Positions 41,484 to 52,057 of a stretch of 64,000 bases of DNA are shown here, in pieces. The DNA is taken from the NCBI RefSeq assembly GCF_002022415.1, contig NZ_MUBG01000001.1:1384501-1448500 (forward strand), read 5' to 3'. Both the position numbers and the translations under genes were made by a program. Below the pieces are notes generated by a model. The model did not search any database and had not been told where the DNA came from. It was given only the letters and a program-made list of their open reading frames with translations. The DNA is from Bartonella sp. WD12.1 (GTDB lineage: Bacteria > Pseudomonadota > Alphaproteobacteria > Rhizobiales > Rhizobiaceae). The first letter of the stretch is position 1. Each line of letters starts with the position of its first letter.

Positions 41484-42140
41484 CTATACACATTCAGAAG
41501 AACTTTGCGAAGCAGGTATAGATGCTAATATTATAGCTCTGCCATAGTATAAATGACAATAAAAAGTTCCACACACACGGTTAGAAAGTGTCAAAGAAGA
41601 CCCAAAAGACACATTTTGGTTCAAAATGGGCCATTGAACACCTGACATCGTTAAACCTTGCAAATCAGAAAATCCGATAACACTTAGCAGACAACCGTCA
41701 GGTAAATCACATGAAAAAGGCTTTGACACAATCGGCCATCCTTCTTCGCGACCACTGGTCAACAAAACTGAAATACCTTGCTCTTCCATGGCTATTGCTT
41801 GTGTCATATGAGAAAGACTATGATCACTGCGCTCACCTCCAAAAGCACCGCATAAAATAAGCCGTTGAGCTCCCTCGTGTAGAGCTCTCTGACATGCTAA
41901 TGCACCATCTGTTGCATCTTTATCGGCAGGAAAAGCTTCACAGGGAACATCACCATATGTGTGCAGTAAAGCCTGATCACAAGAATCAAAATCTCCTAAC
42001 CAAAGTTCAGGTACCACATTTAATGCCGCAGCATGGCGCATTCCCCCATCGGCAGCAATGACTCGACTTTTGTGAATTTGGTTGAGCAAACGATTAGTGA
42101 CAAAAATATCTCCATTTAACAATATTGTAAATGTTGTCAT
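41484..42140 (-). CDS. thiN: Thiamine pyrophosphokinase
   Basis: Transfers pyrophosphate from ATP to thiamine, making thiamine diphosphate directly from salvaged thiamine. 218 residues with ADGGMRHA, the LGDFDS motif, FPADKDATDGALA and GAFGGERSDHSLSH. The last ~35 codons are translated from the lipoprotein-array leader sequence, so the original C terminus may have been replaced. It supplies the cofactor for transketolase encoded nearby. Confidence 0.92.
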   Translation of the reverse strand: MTTFTILLNGDIFVTNRLLNQIHKSRVIAADGGMRHAAALNVVPELWLGDFDSCDQALLHTYGDVPCEAFPADKDATDGALACQRALHEGAQRLILCGAFGGERSDHSLSHMTQAIAMEEQGISVLLTSGREEGWPIVSKPFSCDLPDGCLLSVIGFSDLQGLTMSGVQWPILNQNVSFGSSLTLSNRVCGTFYCHLYYGRAIILASIPASQSSSECV

Positions 42141-42288
42141 GACATATTATGCCTTTCATAAAGCTTCTTTTATTATCATTTCTATAAGCTATCATCATAA
42201 AGAAGCCAAAAGGATCCTCGATTGTAACAAAACAAATACAATACACATGAAATTTTTAAAGAAAAATATTCAACAAACAAGGTGTGCA

Positions 42289-43826
42289 ATGATCCAAGGC
42301 GTCAGATTTCTGATCCAAAGCATCAGATTTTTTCAGCAAATAGGCGTTTTTAGCAAAATCTGGTCAATAGCGATCATAAGCTTCTTGTTTTTATTGTCTG
42401 CATGTCACACTGCTTTCCAAGTGAACAATAAGCTTCATTCCTCCCGCTCTTCTGTTACAGAAGAGCATACTGGTGAAATAGTCGACCAAACCAACAACAA
42501 AAATGATCTCTATACAACATTGGGCGCTACATATCATTCACGTATTTTGCAAACATATGGTGGTCAATATTACAATCCAAAACTTGAACACATGTTAGCA
42601 AAAATCGTAAATAGACTGACAGCTGCTTCACAAAATCCTGACCAAACCTATCATGTCACTATTTTAGACACAGAAAATATCAACGCATTTGCCCTTCCAG
42701 GTAGCTATATTTACGTCACCCGTGGCATGTTGGCATTAGCCAATGACACTTCAGAAGTTGCAGCAATCTTAGCCCATGAAATAGCACACATTACAGCCAA
42801 TCATGGCATCTTGCGTCTTCAAAAAGAAATTGAGCTAAAACTTGCAGATCATGCTGCTACAAACATACTAGAGCATTCTAGCACCAAATTGCACAATATT
42901 TTGAAAGATAAGAAACAACTAGCGCAATTTACGCGTAGTCAAGAACTCCAAGCCGATTCAATTGGGATCGAAATGCTTAACCAAGCTGGCTATGATCCAT
43001 TTGCATTTCCACGCTTTCTAAAATCAATGGAAGCTTATAGTGATTTTCGCAATAGCGCATCATCCACAAATGTTTCACTTGATTTTTTGGCAACCCATCC
43101 AACCACTCCACAACGAATCCAACTTGCTATAAAAAAGCTCATGAAATCAGTACACCTAACATTGGAGAAACCGATCGTGATAGTTTTTTAAAATATATTG
43201 ATGGTATGATTTTTGGTGGAAACCTTCACGAAGGATATATCCGAGGAAACCAATTTATTCATCCACAATTGCATATAGCTTTTTCTATCCCCAATAATTT
43301 TACTATAAACACGTCAGGGTATGCTGTTGTCGCCAGTGGCCCAGACAAAACCGCCATGCGTTTTGATGCAGTACCTCTGCCTGAAAACATGTCTGCTAGT
43401 GATTATCTAAAAAGTGGATGGGTCGCAGGGCTTGACCAAGCCTCTGTTAAGCCCATCACTATTCAAGGTTTAGCCGCAGCTTACGCCCACGCATCCAATG
43501 AACATTGGCAATTTGATGTTGTTGTCATTCCCATTAAAGACCAGGTCTTGCGTTTTCTCACTGCCGCCCCTCATCACCCTCAAAACTTTAATCACATTAC
43601 CAAAAGCACAATCAAAAGTTTTCATTTACTTTCATCGCGAACGTTAAGTAAACTCAAACCTCTAAGGCTTCGTGTTATACGCGTAAAAAAAGGAGAAAGC
43701 GTCGCAGACCTTGCTGAAAAAATGCAAGATACAGTCCATAAAGAAAAACTGTTTCGCATTATAAATGCACTTTCTCCAACCCAAACTTTACATGAGGGAG
43801 AACGTGTCAAAATCATTGCTGAGTAG
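42289..43826 (+). CDS. M48 family metalloprotease lipoprotein with LysM-like C-terminal domain, apparent frameshift
   Basis: Predicted envelope zinc protease of the BepA/LoiP type. ATG 42289 has AAGGTG 6 nt upstream and gives a membrane-export signal with lipobox LLSAC. The zinc site HEIAH is at residues 163-167, followed by the distal ligand in SQELQADSIG. A run of six A at 43131-43136 is one short: with seven, LAIKKAHEIS... continues into a second half with a domain of unknown role and a C-terminal LysM-like motif (VKKGESVADLAEKMQ...LHEGERVKII). Repaired length about 512 residues. BepA-like proteases clear stalled outer-membrane proteins; that role is inferred. Confidence 0.85.
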
Positions 43827-43877
43827 GTGCAAACATCTCAATTCTTAAAGCAAACTTTTAAGGCTGGTTTGAGCACT

Positions 43878-43975
43878 TCAAATACCTTACACTAAATACC
43901 TTACACTGTAAGCTTAATACCTTACATTTCAAGCGCTTACACTCGAGATTCATTACATTTAAAATGCTTACACTT
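43878..43975. repeat. Short repeats ATACCTTACACT after rpoH
   Basis: AATACCTTACACT(AA/GT) occurs in tandem at about 43880 and 43895, with looser versions (AATACCTTACATT, GCGCTTACACT, AATGCTTACACTT) up to the rpoH stop at 43968. Convergent intergenic spacer between the M48 and rpoH genes. Confidence 0.6.
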
Positions 43976-44879
43976 CATAAGCATCAGCAGGATTAACATT
44001 AAGCAAAGCGCAACGCAGCTTTTGTAAAGCACGCGCTTCAATCTGGCGCACCCGCTCTTTTGAAATTCCTAATTTCTCACCTAAAAATTCTAAAGTAGCA
44101 CTTTCTTCATTTAAGCGGCGGAAACGAATAATTTCAAGTTCTCGCTCATTCAAAATTTGTAAAGCATCATAAAGCCACTGTGTGCGTCTTTGACCATCAA
44201 TCTCTTTTTCAATTAAAGAATCAGGAAGAGGCTGTTCATCCACTAAAGTATCAATTTTAGTAACTGAATTGTCATCATTTTCAGAAATAGATGTACTCAA
44301 TGAATTATCAGCACCAGAAAAGCGGAAGTCCATCGTTTCAACATCACTTACTGAAACACCAAGCTTTTCAGAAATGATACGAAAAATATCTTGTTTACTC
44401 ATGGTGCTATCATCTTGCACCAATTGAGCCCGCAAACGACGAAGATTAAAGAAAAGAGCTTTTTGAGAAGAACTCGTTCCCCCTCGAACAATCGACCAAT
44501 TGCGCAAAATATAATCTTGAATAGAAGCACGAATCCACCATGTCGCATAGGTTGAAAAACGCACATCCCGGTCCGGTTCAAAACGTGCAGCCGCCTCTAA
44601 GAGGCCCACATATCCTTCTTGAACCAAGTCACTTAACGGCATTTTAAAGCGTTTAAAACGACTAGCAATTGAAATAACCAAACGCATATGAGCTGCTGCA
44701 ATTTGGTGCATAGCATTATCATCACGCTTGTCCTTCCAGCGTAAAGCTAAATCATGCTCCTTCTTTTTCTCAAGATAAGGCGCCTGCATTGCAGAACGCA
44801 TCATATTGCGCCCCAGACTTTTGTCAGCATCGCTATAATTTTTGCTACTTTTGTAAACTGCATTGGAAAGATTACGCAT
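43968..44879 (-). CDS. rpoH: RNA polymerase sigma-32 family factor RpoH
   Basis: Heat-shock/stress sigma factor. 303 residues: region 2 (LVQEGYVGLLEAAARFEPDRDVRFSTYATWWIRASIQDYILRNWS in part), an RpoH-box-like QKALFFNLRRLR, and the region 4 helix-turn-helix (LGEKLGISKERVRQIEARAL). Rhizobiales often carry two RpoH proteins; the TSSSQKALFF variant suggests RpoH2 type, but this is a guess. Divergent from the helicase remnant. Confidence 0.92.
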   Translation of the reverse strand: MRNLSNAVYKSSKNYSDADKSLGRNMMRSAMQAPYLEKKKEHDLALRWKDKRDDNAMHQIAAAHMRLVISIASRFKRFKMPLSDLVQEGYVGLLEAAARFEPDRDVRFSTYATWWIRASIQDYILRNWSIVRGGTSSSQKALFFNLRRLRAQLVQDDSTMSKQDIFRIISEKLGVSVSDVETMDFRFSGADNSLSTSISENDDNSVTKIDTLVDEQPLPDSLIEKEIDGQRRTQWLYDALQILNERELEIIRFRRLNEESATLEFLGEKLGISKERVRQIEARALQKLRCALLNVNPADAYEV

Positions 44880-45444
44880 TACAACCCCTGCGATTTAAAT
44901 TATCAAATTTGGTTTGATAACGGCCCACTTGCTCTCTCATATAAAAGAACGTAAAAATTGTTTATTGCGTATATACTACTTTAACGTGTAGTTTGCAACT
45001 TATAATTGTTTTTATTGTGAGAACCCAATTTATATGATGAAAACTTAAAGGGTGAAGTGCAATAAAAAATAGAGAAAACCTCGCCCTCAACAGTAAAGCA
45101 AAGCGCTCTCTCCTCACATCTTTATCGCTACAAAAACAAGGCTATGAAGAATGTAAAAAACACAGATTTTTTTTGTTGAAGGATTCATAAATTGTTGTTT
45201 ATGTTGGAAGATCCATCTTTATGCTGGCGCTCTTTTAACACAACCTATACTTGTGAATATATACATGCAAAGGGTCTAGCTGAATAAAGCAAAGAAGAAA
45301 TTTTCAAGCAAAAATGATGCAAAGACACATTAAAAACTACAAGAATGATTGAAGAAAGCGCAACAAATGTGCTAGAGAAACGGCACAGATATTAAAGTGC
45401 CCAAAACACATCTTCTTGCCCATAAAAAGCCGAGAAAGAAAACA
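44880..45444. other. Spacer between rpoH and the helicase remnant
   Basis: AT-rich; must contain the rpoH promoter. I looked for the lost ATPase half of the helicase here and found no trace. A 40-codon open stretch near 45070-45190 has no start codon or recognisable product. Confidence 0.45.
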
Positions 45445-47012
45445 ATGATGGATAGCGAAACTGTTCACAAGAATGATCTTCGTGTCGAAAACCCTGAAAA
45501 TAGCAGATTTGAGGGATTGCGTTTTTATGCCCATAAAAGCGACACAGATACAAAAACTGAAACACACAATACAATAGATAATGAAGATTTAGCCACCGCC
45601 TTTGCTCAACGTGTTACACGTTTTTGCGCTTCAGCTAATGGCGATTTTACCCTTAGCTCTAATGGAATTGTACGCTGGATCGGCCAAGCAGTGGCACAAT
45701 TAGCCTCAACTGATAATATTTTAAAGCCCAAGCTCATTCTCTTAGCAGATGCACAATTAACTGGAGAAGCCCGCGATAAAGTGGTCGCACGATTGGAGCG
45801 TTTTGTAACTTTCCATTTTGAAACAGCCTTAAAACCACTTTTCGATTTACGTAATGCTGATACTTTGAGTGGACCAACACAGACTCTTGCTCTACAACTT
45901 GTAGACAATTTGGGCATTTTACCGCGTCGAAAAGTAGCTGAAACTGTCAAGAATCTTGATCAAGAATCACGTGCCGTTCTACGACAACTAGGAGTTCGTT
46001 TTGGCGCTTTTCATATCTACGTCATAGGAGTGCTCAAACCTACTGCAGCCCAAGCGATCACACTTCTTTGGAGCCTTCAGAAAGAAGAGCATGATCAAGT
46101 TGGTTTAAGTGAAATTTTAGCCGCTTTAACTGCTGGGCGAACTTCACTGATTATTGACCCAACATATAATCCTCAAATTTATCATCTCGTTGGCTATCAA
46201 ATTTTAGGGCAGCGTGCTGTACGCATCGATATTTTAGAACGTCTTGCCAACCTTATTCGCCCTGCACTTCATTGGAAGCCAGGTATAGAGCCCAAGCCTG
46301 AAGGTGCCTATGATGGCAAAAGTTTTTTTGTCACACCAACGATGATGTCCATTCTTGGTGCCAATAATACAGACATGAAAGAAATTCTCAAAGGTCTTGG
46401 TTATCAATCACAACCCAAAAGTAGCGCTGAACTTCAAAAAGAGCTTACACACAAAGAATCCCGTGAAAATGATTTGATAACAAAAGAGAACTATCCTGCA
46501 GCAGAATTTGTGGGCAATCAATGGCAAGACATCCTAGCATCAGACACAACACAGGAAGAAAAAAGACTGCATCTATTTGTATTGAAGAACCATCTTGCAT
46601 AAAAGATCATTTACCAGCTGCTGAACCTGATTTACCAGCTGCTGAACCCGTTGGTGCTTTTGCACACCAAAACTGTGTAGCAGCAGAAGATAAAATTGTT
46701 TTATTATGGCGTTATAATTATCAGCACAATCGCCATAGCAATCGCGGTAAATCCGATCAAAAACGGCAAAACAAGCATAGAAAAACTTTCAAAAAAGAAG
46801 CAAGTACAAGCAAAGTCCCCTTCAAAAAAGAGGCATCACAAGCCACTTCTGCCCATAAATATACTAAAACACCCACTCAATACACAAAGAACAAACCATC
46901 TCAGACGCGAAAAACCCCTGATCCTGATTCACCTTTTGCAAAATTAGCAGCGCTTCGTGACCAACTTCAAAGTGATAAGGATGTACATATCATTCCCTTT
47001 AAAGATCATTAA
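45445..47012 (+). CDS. C-terminal part of an SUV3-like helicase (ATPase half missing), apparent frameshift
   Basis: Matches the C-terminal non-motor half of the large alphaproteobacterial DEAD-box/SUV3-like helicase usually found near fdxA and carD: FAQRVTRFCASANGDFTLSSNGIVRWIG, LADAQLTGEARDKVVARLERFV, LGVRFGAFHIY and RPALHWKPGIEPKPEGAYDG. No Walker A, DEAD/DEAH or helicase motif VI is present. The frame breaks at an A run (46559-46564) one base short; repaired, it continues through a Lys/Gln-rich tail to the family-typical DPDSPFAKLAALRDQL. ATG 45445 is a best guess; the frame is open from 45397. About 523 residues remain of a family near 1000. It may be a functional domain or a remnant. Confidence 0.75.
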
Positions 47013-47033
47013 AATGGGAAATGGAGTTTAATC

Positions 47034-47372
47034 TTGGCCTACGTTGTAACCGACAATTGTATCCAGTGTAAGTACACTGATTGTGTTGAAGTTTGCCCCG
47101 TTGATTGTTTTTATGAAGGTGAAAATATGCTTGTTATTCACCCTGATGAATGCATCGACTGTGGTGTATGCGAACCAGAATGCCCTGCTGAAGCCATTAA
47201 GCCTGATACAGAACCAGGACTAGAAAAATGGTTAGAACTCAATCGTGAGTATGCAACTAAATGGCCCAATTTAACCACCCAAAAAAATCCTCTTCCTCAA
47301 GCAAAAGAAATGGATGGTGTTCCCAATAAATTAGAAAAGTATTTTTCAGAAAATCCAGGAAGTGGTGAATAA
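47034..47372 (+). CDS. fdxA: Ferredoxin FdxA (7Fe-type)
   Basis: Small electron carrier. 112 residues with two cysteine clusters, [20 protein letters not shown] and [17 protein letters not shown], the first with the substituted spacing typical of [3Fe-4S][4Fe-4S] ferredoxins. The start is TTG 47034 with GGAG 8 nt upstream, giving the family N terminus MAYVV. Lies 21 nt after the helicase remnant. Confidence 0.95.
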   Translation: MAYVVTDNCIQCKYTDCVEVCPVDCFYEGENMLVIHPDECIDCGVCEPECPAEAIKPDTEPGLEKWLELNREYATKWPNLTTQKNPLPQAKEMDGVPNKLEKYFSENPGSGE

Positions 47373-47679
47373 TAACTCCATAATGTATTGTTCTCTTTTA
47401 AAAAAAACTTAGATTATTTCATGTAATAACAAAAATCTTGAGTGAAATGATTGATTTTTTTCATTTTAAATGTTAAAAATGTCTTAATAAAGCCATTTTG
47501 CTAAGTATTTTGTTTTGCTTTTTTATAAAGTGAAGTGTTTTTTTATTTGTAACTGGAAACACTCAACTTTTATGCTATATCAGCGAGCATAATATGCATA
47601 AGTTGCAGAAGACTCTAGTTTTCAGGCGTTTTAACTTGTTCTCCGACATCATTGTTGGTTACAAAGGGAGTAAATTAAT
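47373..47679 (+). promoter_or_regulatory. Spacer upstream of carD
   Basis: T-rich non-coding region between two plus-strand genes; probably holds the carD promoter. No clear hairpin terminator for fdxA seen. Confidence 0.35.
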
Positions 47680-48264
47680 ATGGCGTCCCAGCAAAAGAAA
47701 ACCTCTAGTGTTAAAGGGTTTTCAACCTCTGAATATATCGTCTATCCCACACATGGCGTGGGGCAAATTATAGCAATTGAAGAGCAGGAGGTTGCAGGGC
47801 ATAAATTAAAGCTTTTTGTCATCCACTTTGCTAAAGATAAAATGGACGTAAAAGTGCCAGTTGCAAAAGCGCTTTCCATTGGAATGCGTAAATTATCTGA
47901 ATCTGATTCTGTTGAGCGTGCATTAAAAACCCTACAAGGGAAAGCACGTATTAAACGGGCTATGTGGTCACGCCGTGCTCAAGAATATGACACAAAAATC
48001 AATTCGGGAAATCTTGTCTTCATCGCTGAAGTAGTGCGTGATCTTTTTCGTTCAGAATTACAATCTGAGCAATCTTATTCCGAGCGCCAACTCTACGCTG
48101 CTGCACTTGATCGAATGGCCCGTGAAATTGCTATCATCAATAACCTTTCTGAAACAGAAGCCATCAATTTGATAGAGACGCACCTTACCAAAGAATCCAA
48201 GCGTAAATTTAAAGCTGGAATCGATAAAGAAAAAAATGATAGCAGTGCTGTCTATGCCGCGTGA
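47680..48264 (+). CDS. carD: CarD family transcriptional regulator
   Basis: RNA-polymerase-binding protein that stabilises open complexes. 194 residues: an N-terminal Tudor-like RNAP-interaction domain (EYIVYPTHGVGQIIAIEEQEVAGHKLKLFVI) and a helical DNA-binding C-terminal domain (WSRRAQEYDTKINSGNLVFIAEVVRDLFR). AAAGGGAG precedes the ATG. Next to fdxA, as commonly seen in Rhizobiales. Confidence 0.95.
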   Translation: MASQQKKTSSVKGFSTSEYIVYPTHGVGQIIAIEEQEVAGHKLKLFVIHFAKDKMDVKVPVAKALSIGMRKLSESDSVERALKTLQGKARIKRAMWSRRAQEYDTKINSGNLVFIAEVVRDLFRSELQSEQSYSERQLYAAALDRMAREIAIINNLSETEAINLIETHLTKESKRKFKAGIDKEKNDSSAVYAA

Positions 48265-48312
48265 TAAACTATAAGCACTGTATAACAAAAAGCATCACAA
48301 GAATATACTAAA

Positions 48313-48356
48313 ACCCGTGCACTCTTTATTTTATGAGCACGGGTATGTCTTTTTTT
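48313..48356 (+). terminator. Rho-independent terminator of carD
   Basis: Stem ACCCGTGC / GCACGGGT (48313-48320 and 48337-48344) with a 16-nt loop, followed by ATGTC and seven T. Located about 50 bp after the carD stop. Confidence 0.75.
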
Positions 48357-48594
48357 GCTTAACACAAAGCCTGCTAGAAAATAAAAACACTCGTAAAAAA
48401 GTACTTCTAAAGCGCTCTTTATTGAGCGCACAAATAGCTTTCTTCAAGCGCCTTTCCACACACAAAGAGCTCAACATACACGCGCACGCGTTGCTGCAAA
48501 AGCCCTTGCTTTATAGTAATCTAATTTATCGGTAATTTTATACCCCACTTAAAAGCCTTACGCCTCAACAATGAGACTTGTTTACAAGAAACAT

Positions 48595-48640
48595 TAAAAA
48601 ACTCCCCGTTATTCATCCACTCTATTGGATTATCGGGAGT
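48595..48640 (-). terminator. Rho-independent terminator of rpmF
   Basis: On the minus strand ACTCCCG pairs with CGGGGAGT across 48601-48640 (with an internal TCCA/TGGA pairing), followed by TTTTTT. Located about 15 bp after the rpmF stop; convergent with the carD terminator. Confidence 0.75.
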
Positions 48641-48653
48641 GAAATTTTAGCAC

Positions 48654-48833
48654 TTAATCTTTAGGGGGTAAAACTGAACGCCCGCGATACATACCTGTTT
48701 TTAAATCAATATGATGAGGGCGACGCAATTCACCAGAATTCTTATCTTCAATATAAGTTGGTGCTTTCAAGGCATCAGCCGAACGGCGCATACCCCGCTT
48801 CGATGGAGAAGTTTTTCGTTTAGGTACAGCCAT
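48654..48833 (-). CDS. rpmF: 50S ribosomal protein L32
   Basis: 59 residues starting [20 protein letters not shown] at ATG 48833, with GGAG about 10 nt upstream. The C-terminal part ([19 protein letters not shown]) is the alphaproteobacterial form without the zinc cysteines. Confidence 0.96.
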   Translation of the reverse strand: MAVPKRKTSPSKRGMRRSADALKAPTYIEDKNSGELRRPHHIDLKTGMYRGRSVLPPKD

Positions 48834-49513
48834 AAAGAGATACTCCAAATAGACTCGAAAAAGAACAAATAATACTTAAACAATAACACTTGTTGTCATT
48901 TTTATGCCATTTTTGACAACAGTAATGTCACTTTTGACAATAATGTTATAGCTTCCTATACACTGATTAAAATCTTTTGACCAGACTTTCGTTTAATTTT
49001 TTATCTGATTTTACAAGTGTACCTAAACATTTTTAATAAAAACAATATCGGTTAAGCATTAAAAAGAGAAAATCATTTTTCAACAAGCCGGGTTAAAAGC
49101 AAAAAATGATCTGTAGATTTGTAGATTAATGCGAATAATCCCAATAAAGTTCTTTTAAACTGGTTGCAAGAATTGTGACTTCCCTTAAACAAAACAGATC
49201 AACCCTACTCCCTAAAAAACTAAACATATATTATAAATAAGCACAATCTTTTTCCCGCTTATAGCTACCTATCTTTATCAAATCACGCATCATCAAACTG
49301 CAAATCACGCATTATCATGTAAAAACATCCAAATAAAAAAGACAAAAACAAAGATCATACTAAACTTGAAGCATCCTCAAAGGCTAGGTACTCAAAACCA
49401 TCTGACATTATTTTTGTCTGATAGAACTTAAAGATCATTAAAAAACCGTTTCATTCTTCGTTTTCCTATCCTAAAAAGAGCTCACTCATTTTGCAAAAAC
49501 AAAGGAAGAAACG
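48834..49513. other. Long gene-free divergent spacer, rpmF / ispA
   Basis: Very AT-rich. Near 48895-48945 the phrase GTCA(T/C)TTTT(A/T)...TTTTGACAA occurs about three times, a small imperfect repeat. Promoters for both flanking genes are expected. No gene recognised. Confidence 0.45.
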
Positions 49514-50416
49514 ATGCATGAATTCACGGCCCTTCTTACAAAACATACCCACAATATTGAAAAAAGGCTTGATACGCTTTTAAACTATAAAGCTCAAAAC
49601 AATGAAATTGTCCGTCCTGAAATCTTAATCAAAGCCATGCGTCACGGCACGCTCAATGGCGGCAAACGCTTGCGTCCTTTTTTAGTTATCCAAAGTGCTG
49701 CACTTTTTGACATCCCCCTTGAACAATCTCTTGATATTGGCGTTGCATTGGAATGTGTTCATTGTTATTCGCTTATTCACGACGATCTTCCTGCCATGGA
49801 TAACGACATACTACGGCGTGGAAAACCCACCGTTCATAAAGAATTCAATGAAGCTACAGCCATCCTAGCAGGCAATGCCCTTTTAACCCTTGCTTTTGAA
49901 ATTATTGCCCACAAAGCTTGTGACTTGAGCTCCAAAATAAGAATTGACCTTATCACAGCTCTTGCGCAAGCAGCAGGACTTGGTGGTATGCTTGGCGGAC
50001 AAATGCTTGACCTTGAAGCAGAAAATAAACCACAAGATCATCATGCAATCATCATGCTACAGCGCATGAAAACAGCCGCTCTTATTAGTTTTGCATGCCA
50101 AGCGGGCGCTATAATCGGCAATGCTTCTAAAACTCAGATTGAGCAACTTTCCACCTTTGGTACACATCTTGGGCTGGCTTTTCAATTAACAGATGACCTT
50201 CTTGATGTCACCATGAGTACCAAAACTCTTGGCAAAACTGCTGGAAAAGATAAAGAAGCAAATAAAGCCACTTTAGTCAGTCTTCACGGGATTGAAGAAA
50301 CACAAAAAAAACGAGATACACTCATTACTCAAGCAGAAGAACTTCTTCACCCCTTTGGTGATAAAGCTAAACCACTCAAACAAGCAGCACACTTTATTGC
50401 CACCCGTAATAATTAA
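49514..50416 (+). CDS. ispA: Farnesyl/geranyl diphosphate synthase (polyprenyl synthetase)
   Basis: Condenses isopentenyl and allylic diphosphates. 300 residues with the first aspartate-rich motif DDLPAMDND and the second DDLLD, plus GGKRLRPFL and GGQMLDLEAE. Length and the short DDxxxxD motif fit the IspA farnesyl-type. GGAAGAA precedes the ATG. Together with ispG downstream it supplies isoprenoid precursors. Confidence 0.94.
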   Translation: MHEFTALLTKHTHNIEKRLDTLLNYKAQNNEIVRPEILIKAMRHGTLNGGKRLRPFLVIQSAALFDIPLEQSLDIGVALECVHCYSLIHDDLPAMDNDILRRGKPTVHKEFNEATAILAGNALLTLAFEIIAHKACDLSSKIRIDLITALAQAAGLGGMLGGQMLDLEAENKPQDHHAIIMLQRMKTAALISFACQAGAIIGNASKTQIEQLSTFGTHLGLAFQLTDDLLDVTMSTKTLGKTAGKDKEANKATLVSLHGIEETQKKRDTLITQAEELLHPFGDKAKPLKQAAHFIATRNN

Positions 50417-50544
50417 ATGCCTCTCCCTCTCTTAAAATTATCGCTTACTCTAAAACGCGTTACACTACTTCAACAACCAAACCACTTCAACAACAAAAGA
50501 AAAGCAGAACAAACCACTTGTTTTCCTAGCTCTGCCCAATTTGT

Positions 50545-51786
50545 CTAGCTCTGTCCAAAACGCGTGTGAATATAATCACCTAATATACCTTCGAACTCTT
50601 CAGCAATATGGGGCCCACGTAAAACCTTCACCTTTTTGCCTTCAATAAAAACCGGTGCTGCTGGTTGTTCACCCGTTCCAGGTAGAGAAATACCGATATC
50701 AGCATGTTTTGATTCCCCCGGTCCATTGACAATACATCCCATAACAGCCACCTTTAAACCTTCAACGCCAGGATATTTTTGACGCCAAACTGGCATATTC
50801 TTGCATAAATCGGCCTCGATTTTTTGTGCCAATGTCTGAAAAACCGTTGAAGTCGTACGCCCACACCCAGGACACGCAGTAACCACAGGCATAAATTGTC
50901 GAAATCCCATAACCTGCAAAAGCTCTTGGCACACCTTCACCTCTTGAGTCCTGTCACCTCCTGGCTCAGGTGTAAGTGAAATGCGAATCGTATCACCAAT
51001 TCCTTGCTGTAACAAAACTCCCAAAGCCACTGAAGAAGCAACAATCCCCTTTGTTCCCATTCCCGCTTCTGTTAAACCCAAATGAAGTGCATGATCACAA
51101 CGCTTCGCTAAAAGGCCATATACAGTAATTAAATCTTGTACATCACTCACTTTAGCCGAAAGAATAATTTGATCACGCCCCAATCCTAACTCTTCAGCAA
51201 AAAAAGCTGACTGCAGCGCCGACTGAACCACAGCTTCCCGCATGACTTCAACAGTCGATAAAGGCTTTTCTTGCTTTGCATTTTCATCCATAAGCCGGGT
51301 TAATAACCCCTCATCCAGTGACCCCCAATTTACTCCAATGCGTATAGGTTTATGATAACGGCAAGCCATCTCAATAATTTCACTAAACTGTTGATCCTTT
51401 TTTGAACCAAAACCAACATTTCCAGGATTAATCCGATATTTTGACAAAGCCTCAGCACATGCAGGGTGTGCTGCTAAAAGTTTGTGTCCAATATAATGAA
51501 AATCTCCCACCAACGGCACAAAAATGCCTAATTGTTCCAATCGTTCGCGTATCTTAGGCACAGCCGCTGCCGCTTCATCCCGATCAACAGTTACCCGTAC
51601 CAATTGTGAACCTGCACGCCAAAGAGCACTAATTTGCATAACTGTCGCATCAATATCGGCAGTATCTGTATTTGTCATAGACTGGACAACAATCGGGTTA
51701 TCACCACCAACAATCACATCACCAACTTTGACTCCAACAGATCGGCGACGCTCTAAAGGCTTAGATAAATAATATGGCGTGCTCAT
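50545..51786 (-). CDS. ispG: 4-hydroxy-3-methylbut-2-enyl diphosphate synthase IspG
   Basis: Iron-sulfur enzyme of the MEP pathway. 413 residues from ATG 51786, with GGGGAG upstream. Shows [31 protein letters not shown], and the [4Fe-4S] cysteines in [10 protein letters not shown] and [11 protein letters not shown]. Convergent with ispA. Confidence 0.96.
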   Translation of the reverse strand: MSTPYYLSKPLERRRSVGVKVGDVIVGGDNPIVVQSMTNTDTADIDATVMQISALWRAGSQLVRVTVDRDEAAAAVPKIRERLEQLGIFVPLVGDFHYIGHKLLAAHPACAEALSKYRINPGNVGFGSKKDQQFSEIIEMACRYHKPIRIGVNWGSLDEGLLTRLMDENAKQEKPLSTVEVMREAVVQSALQSAFFAEELGLGRDQIILSAKVSDVQDLITVYGLLAKRCDHALHLGLTEAGMGTKGIVASSVALGVLLQQGIGDTIRISLTPEPGGDRTQEVKVCQELLQVMGFRQFMPVVTACPGCGRTTSTVFQTLAQKIEADLCKNMPVWRQKYPGVEGLKVAVMGCIVNGPGESKHADIGISLPGTGEQPAAPVFIEGKKVKVLRGPHIAEEFEGILGDYIHTRFGQS

Positions 51787-52057
51787 CAACTCCCCAATTT
51801 TTAAAAATTCACTTTATTTTTTCATCACACAAGTCATCATTATACGACCACAATACTATCCGTATCATAGAATAATTTGAACAAACAAATGAGTCAAAAA
51901 TTGACTTAAAACAATCCAACACTCGCGCAATAATCAATATAAACCAACAAGTAGCGTTTTTCTCATGCAACTTTTCAATTTTCAAGTCGTTTAACACGTC
52001 AGTCTTTCAATAAAATTCTAATTTAGAAGACGCTAACAACACGAAGGAGTCAATCTT

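Larger units (their letters stand above)
39821..41580 (-). repeat. Four-unit tandem array of lipoprotein genes plus leaders
   Basis: Start codons at 40216, 40615, 40985 and 41400 (spacing 399, 370, 415 bp). Each is preceded by a conserved ribosome-binding region (AAAGAAAGGG-type), a CTATTTTATT-Y-TA block 63-79 bp upstream and a TTGCCATTTATR block further out. Coding parts diverge much faster than leaders. The outermost leader extends into the 3' end of thiN. Confidence 0.8.

Noticed and set aside
48317-48535. 72-codon frame after carD
   Set aside because: Begins inside the carD terminator and has no conserved features.
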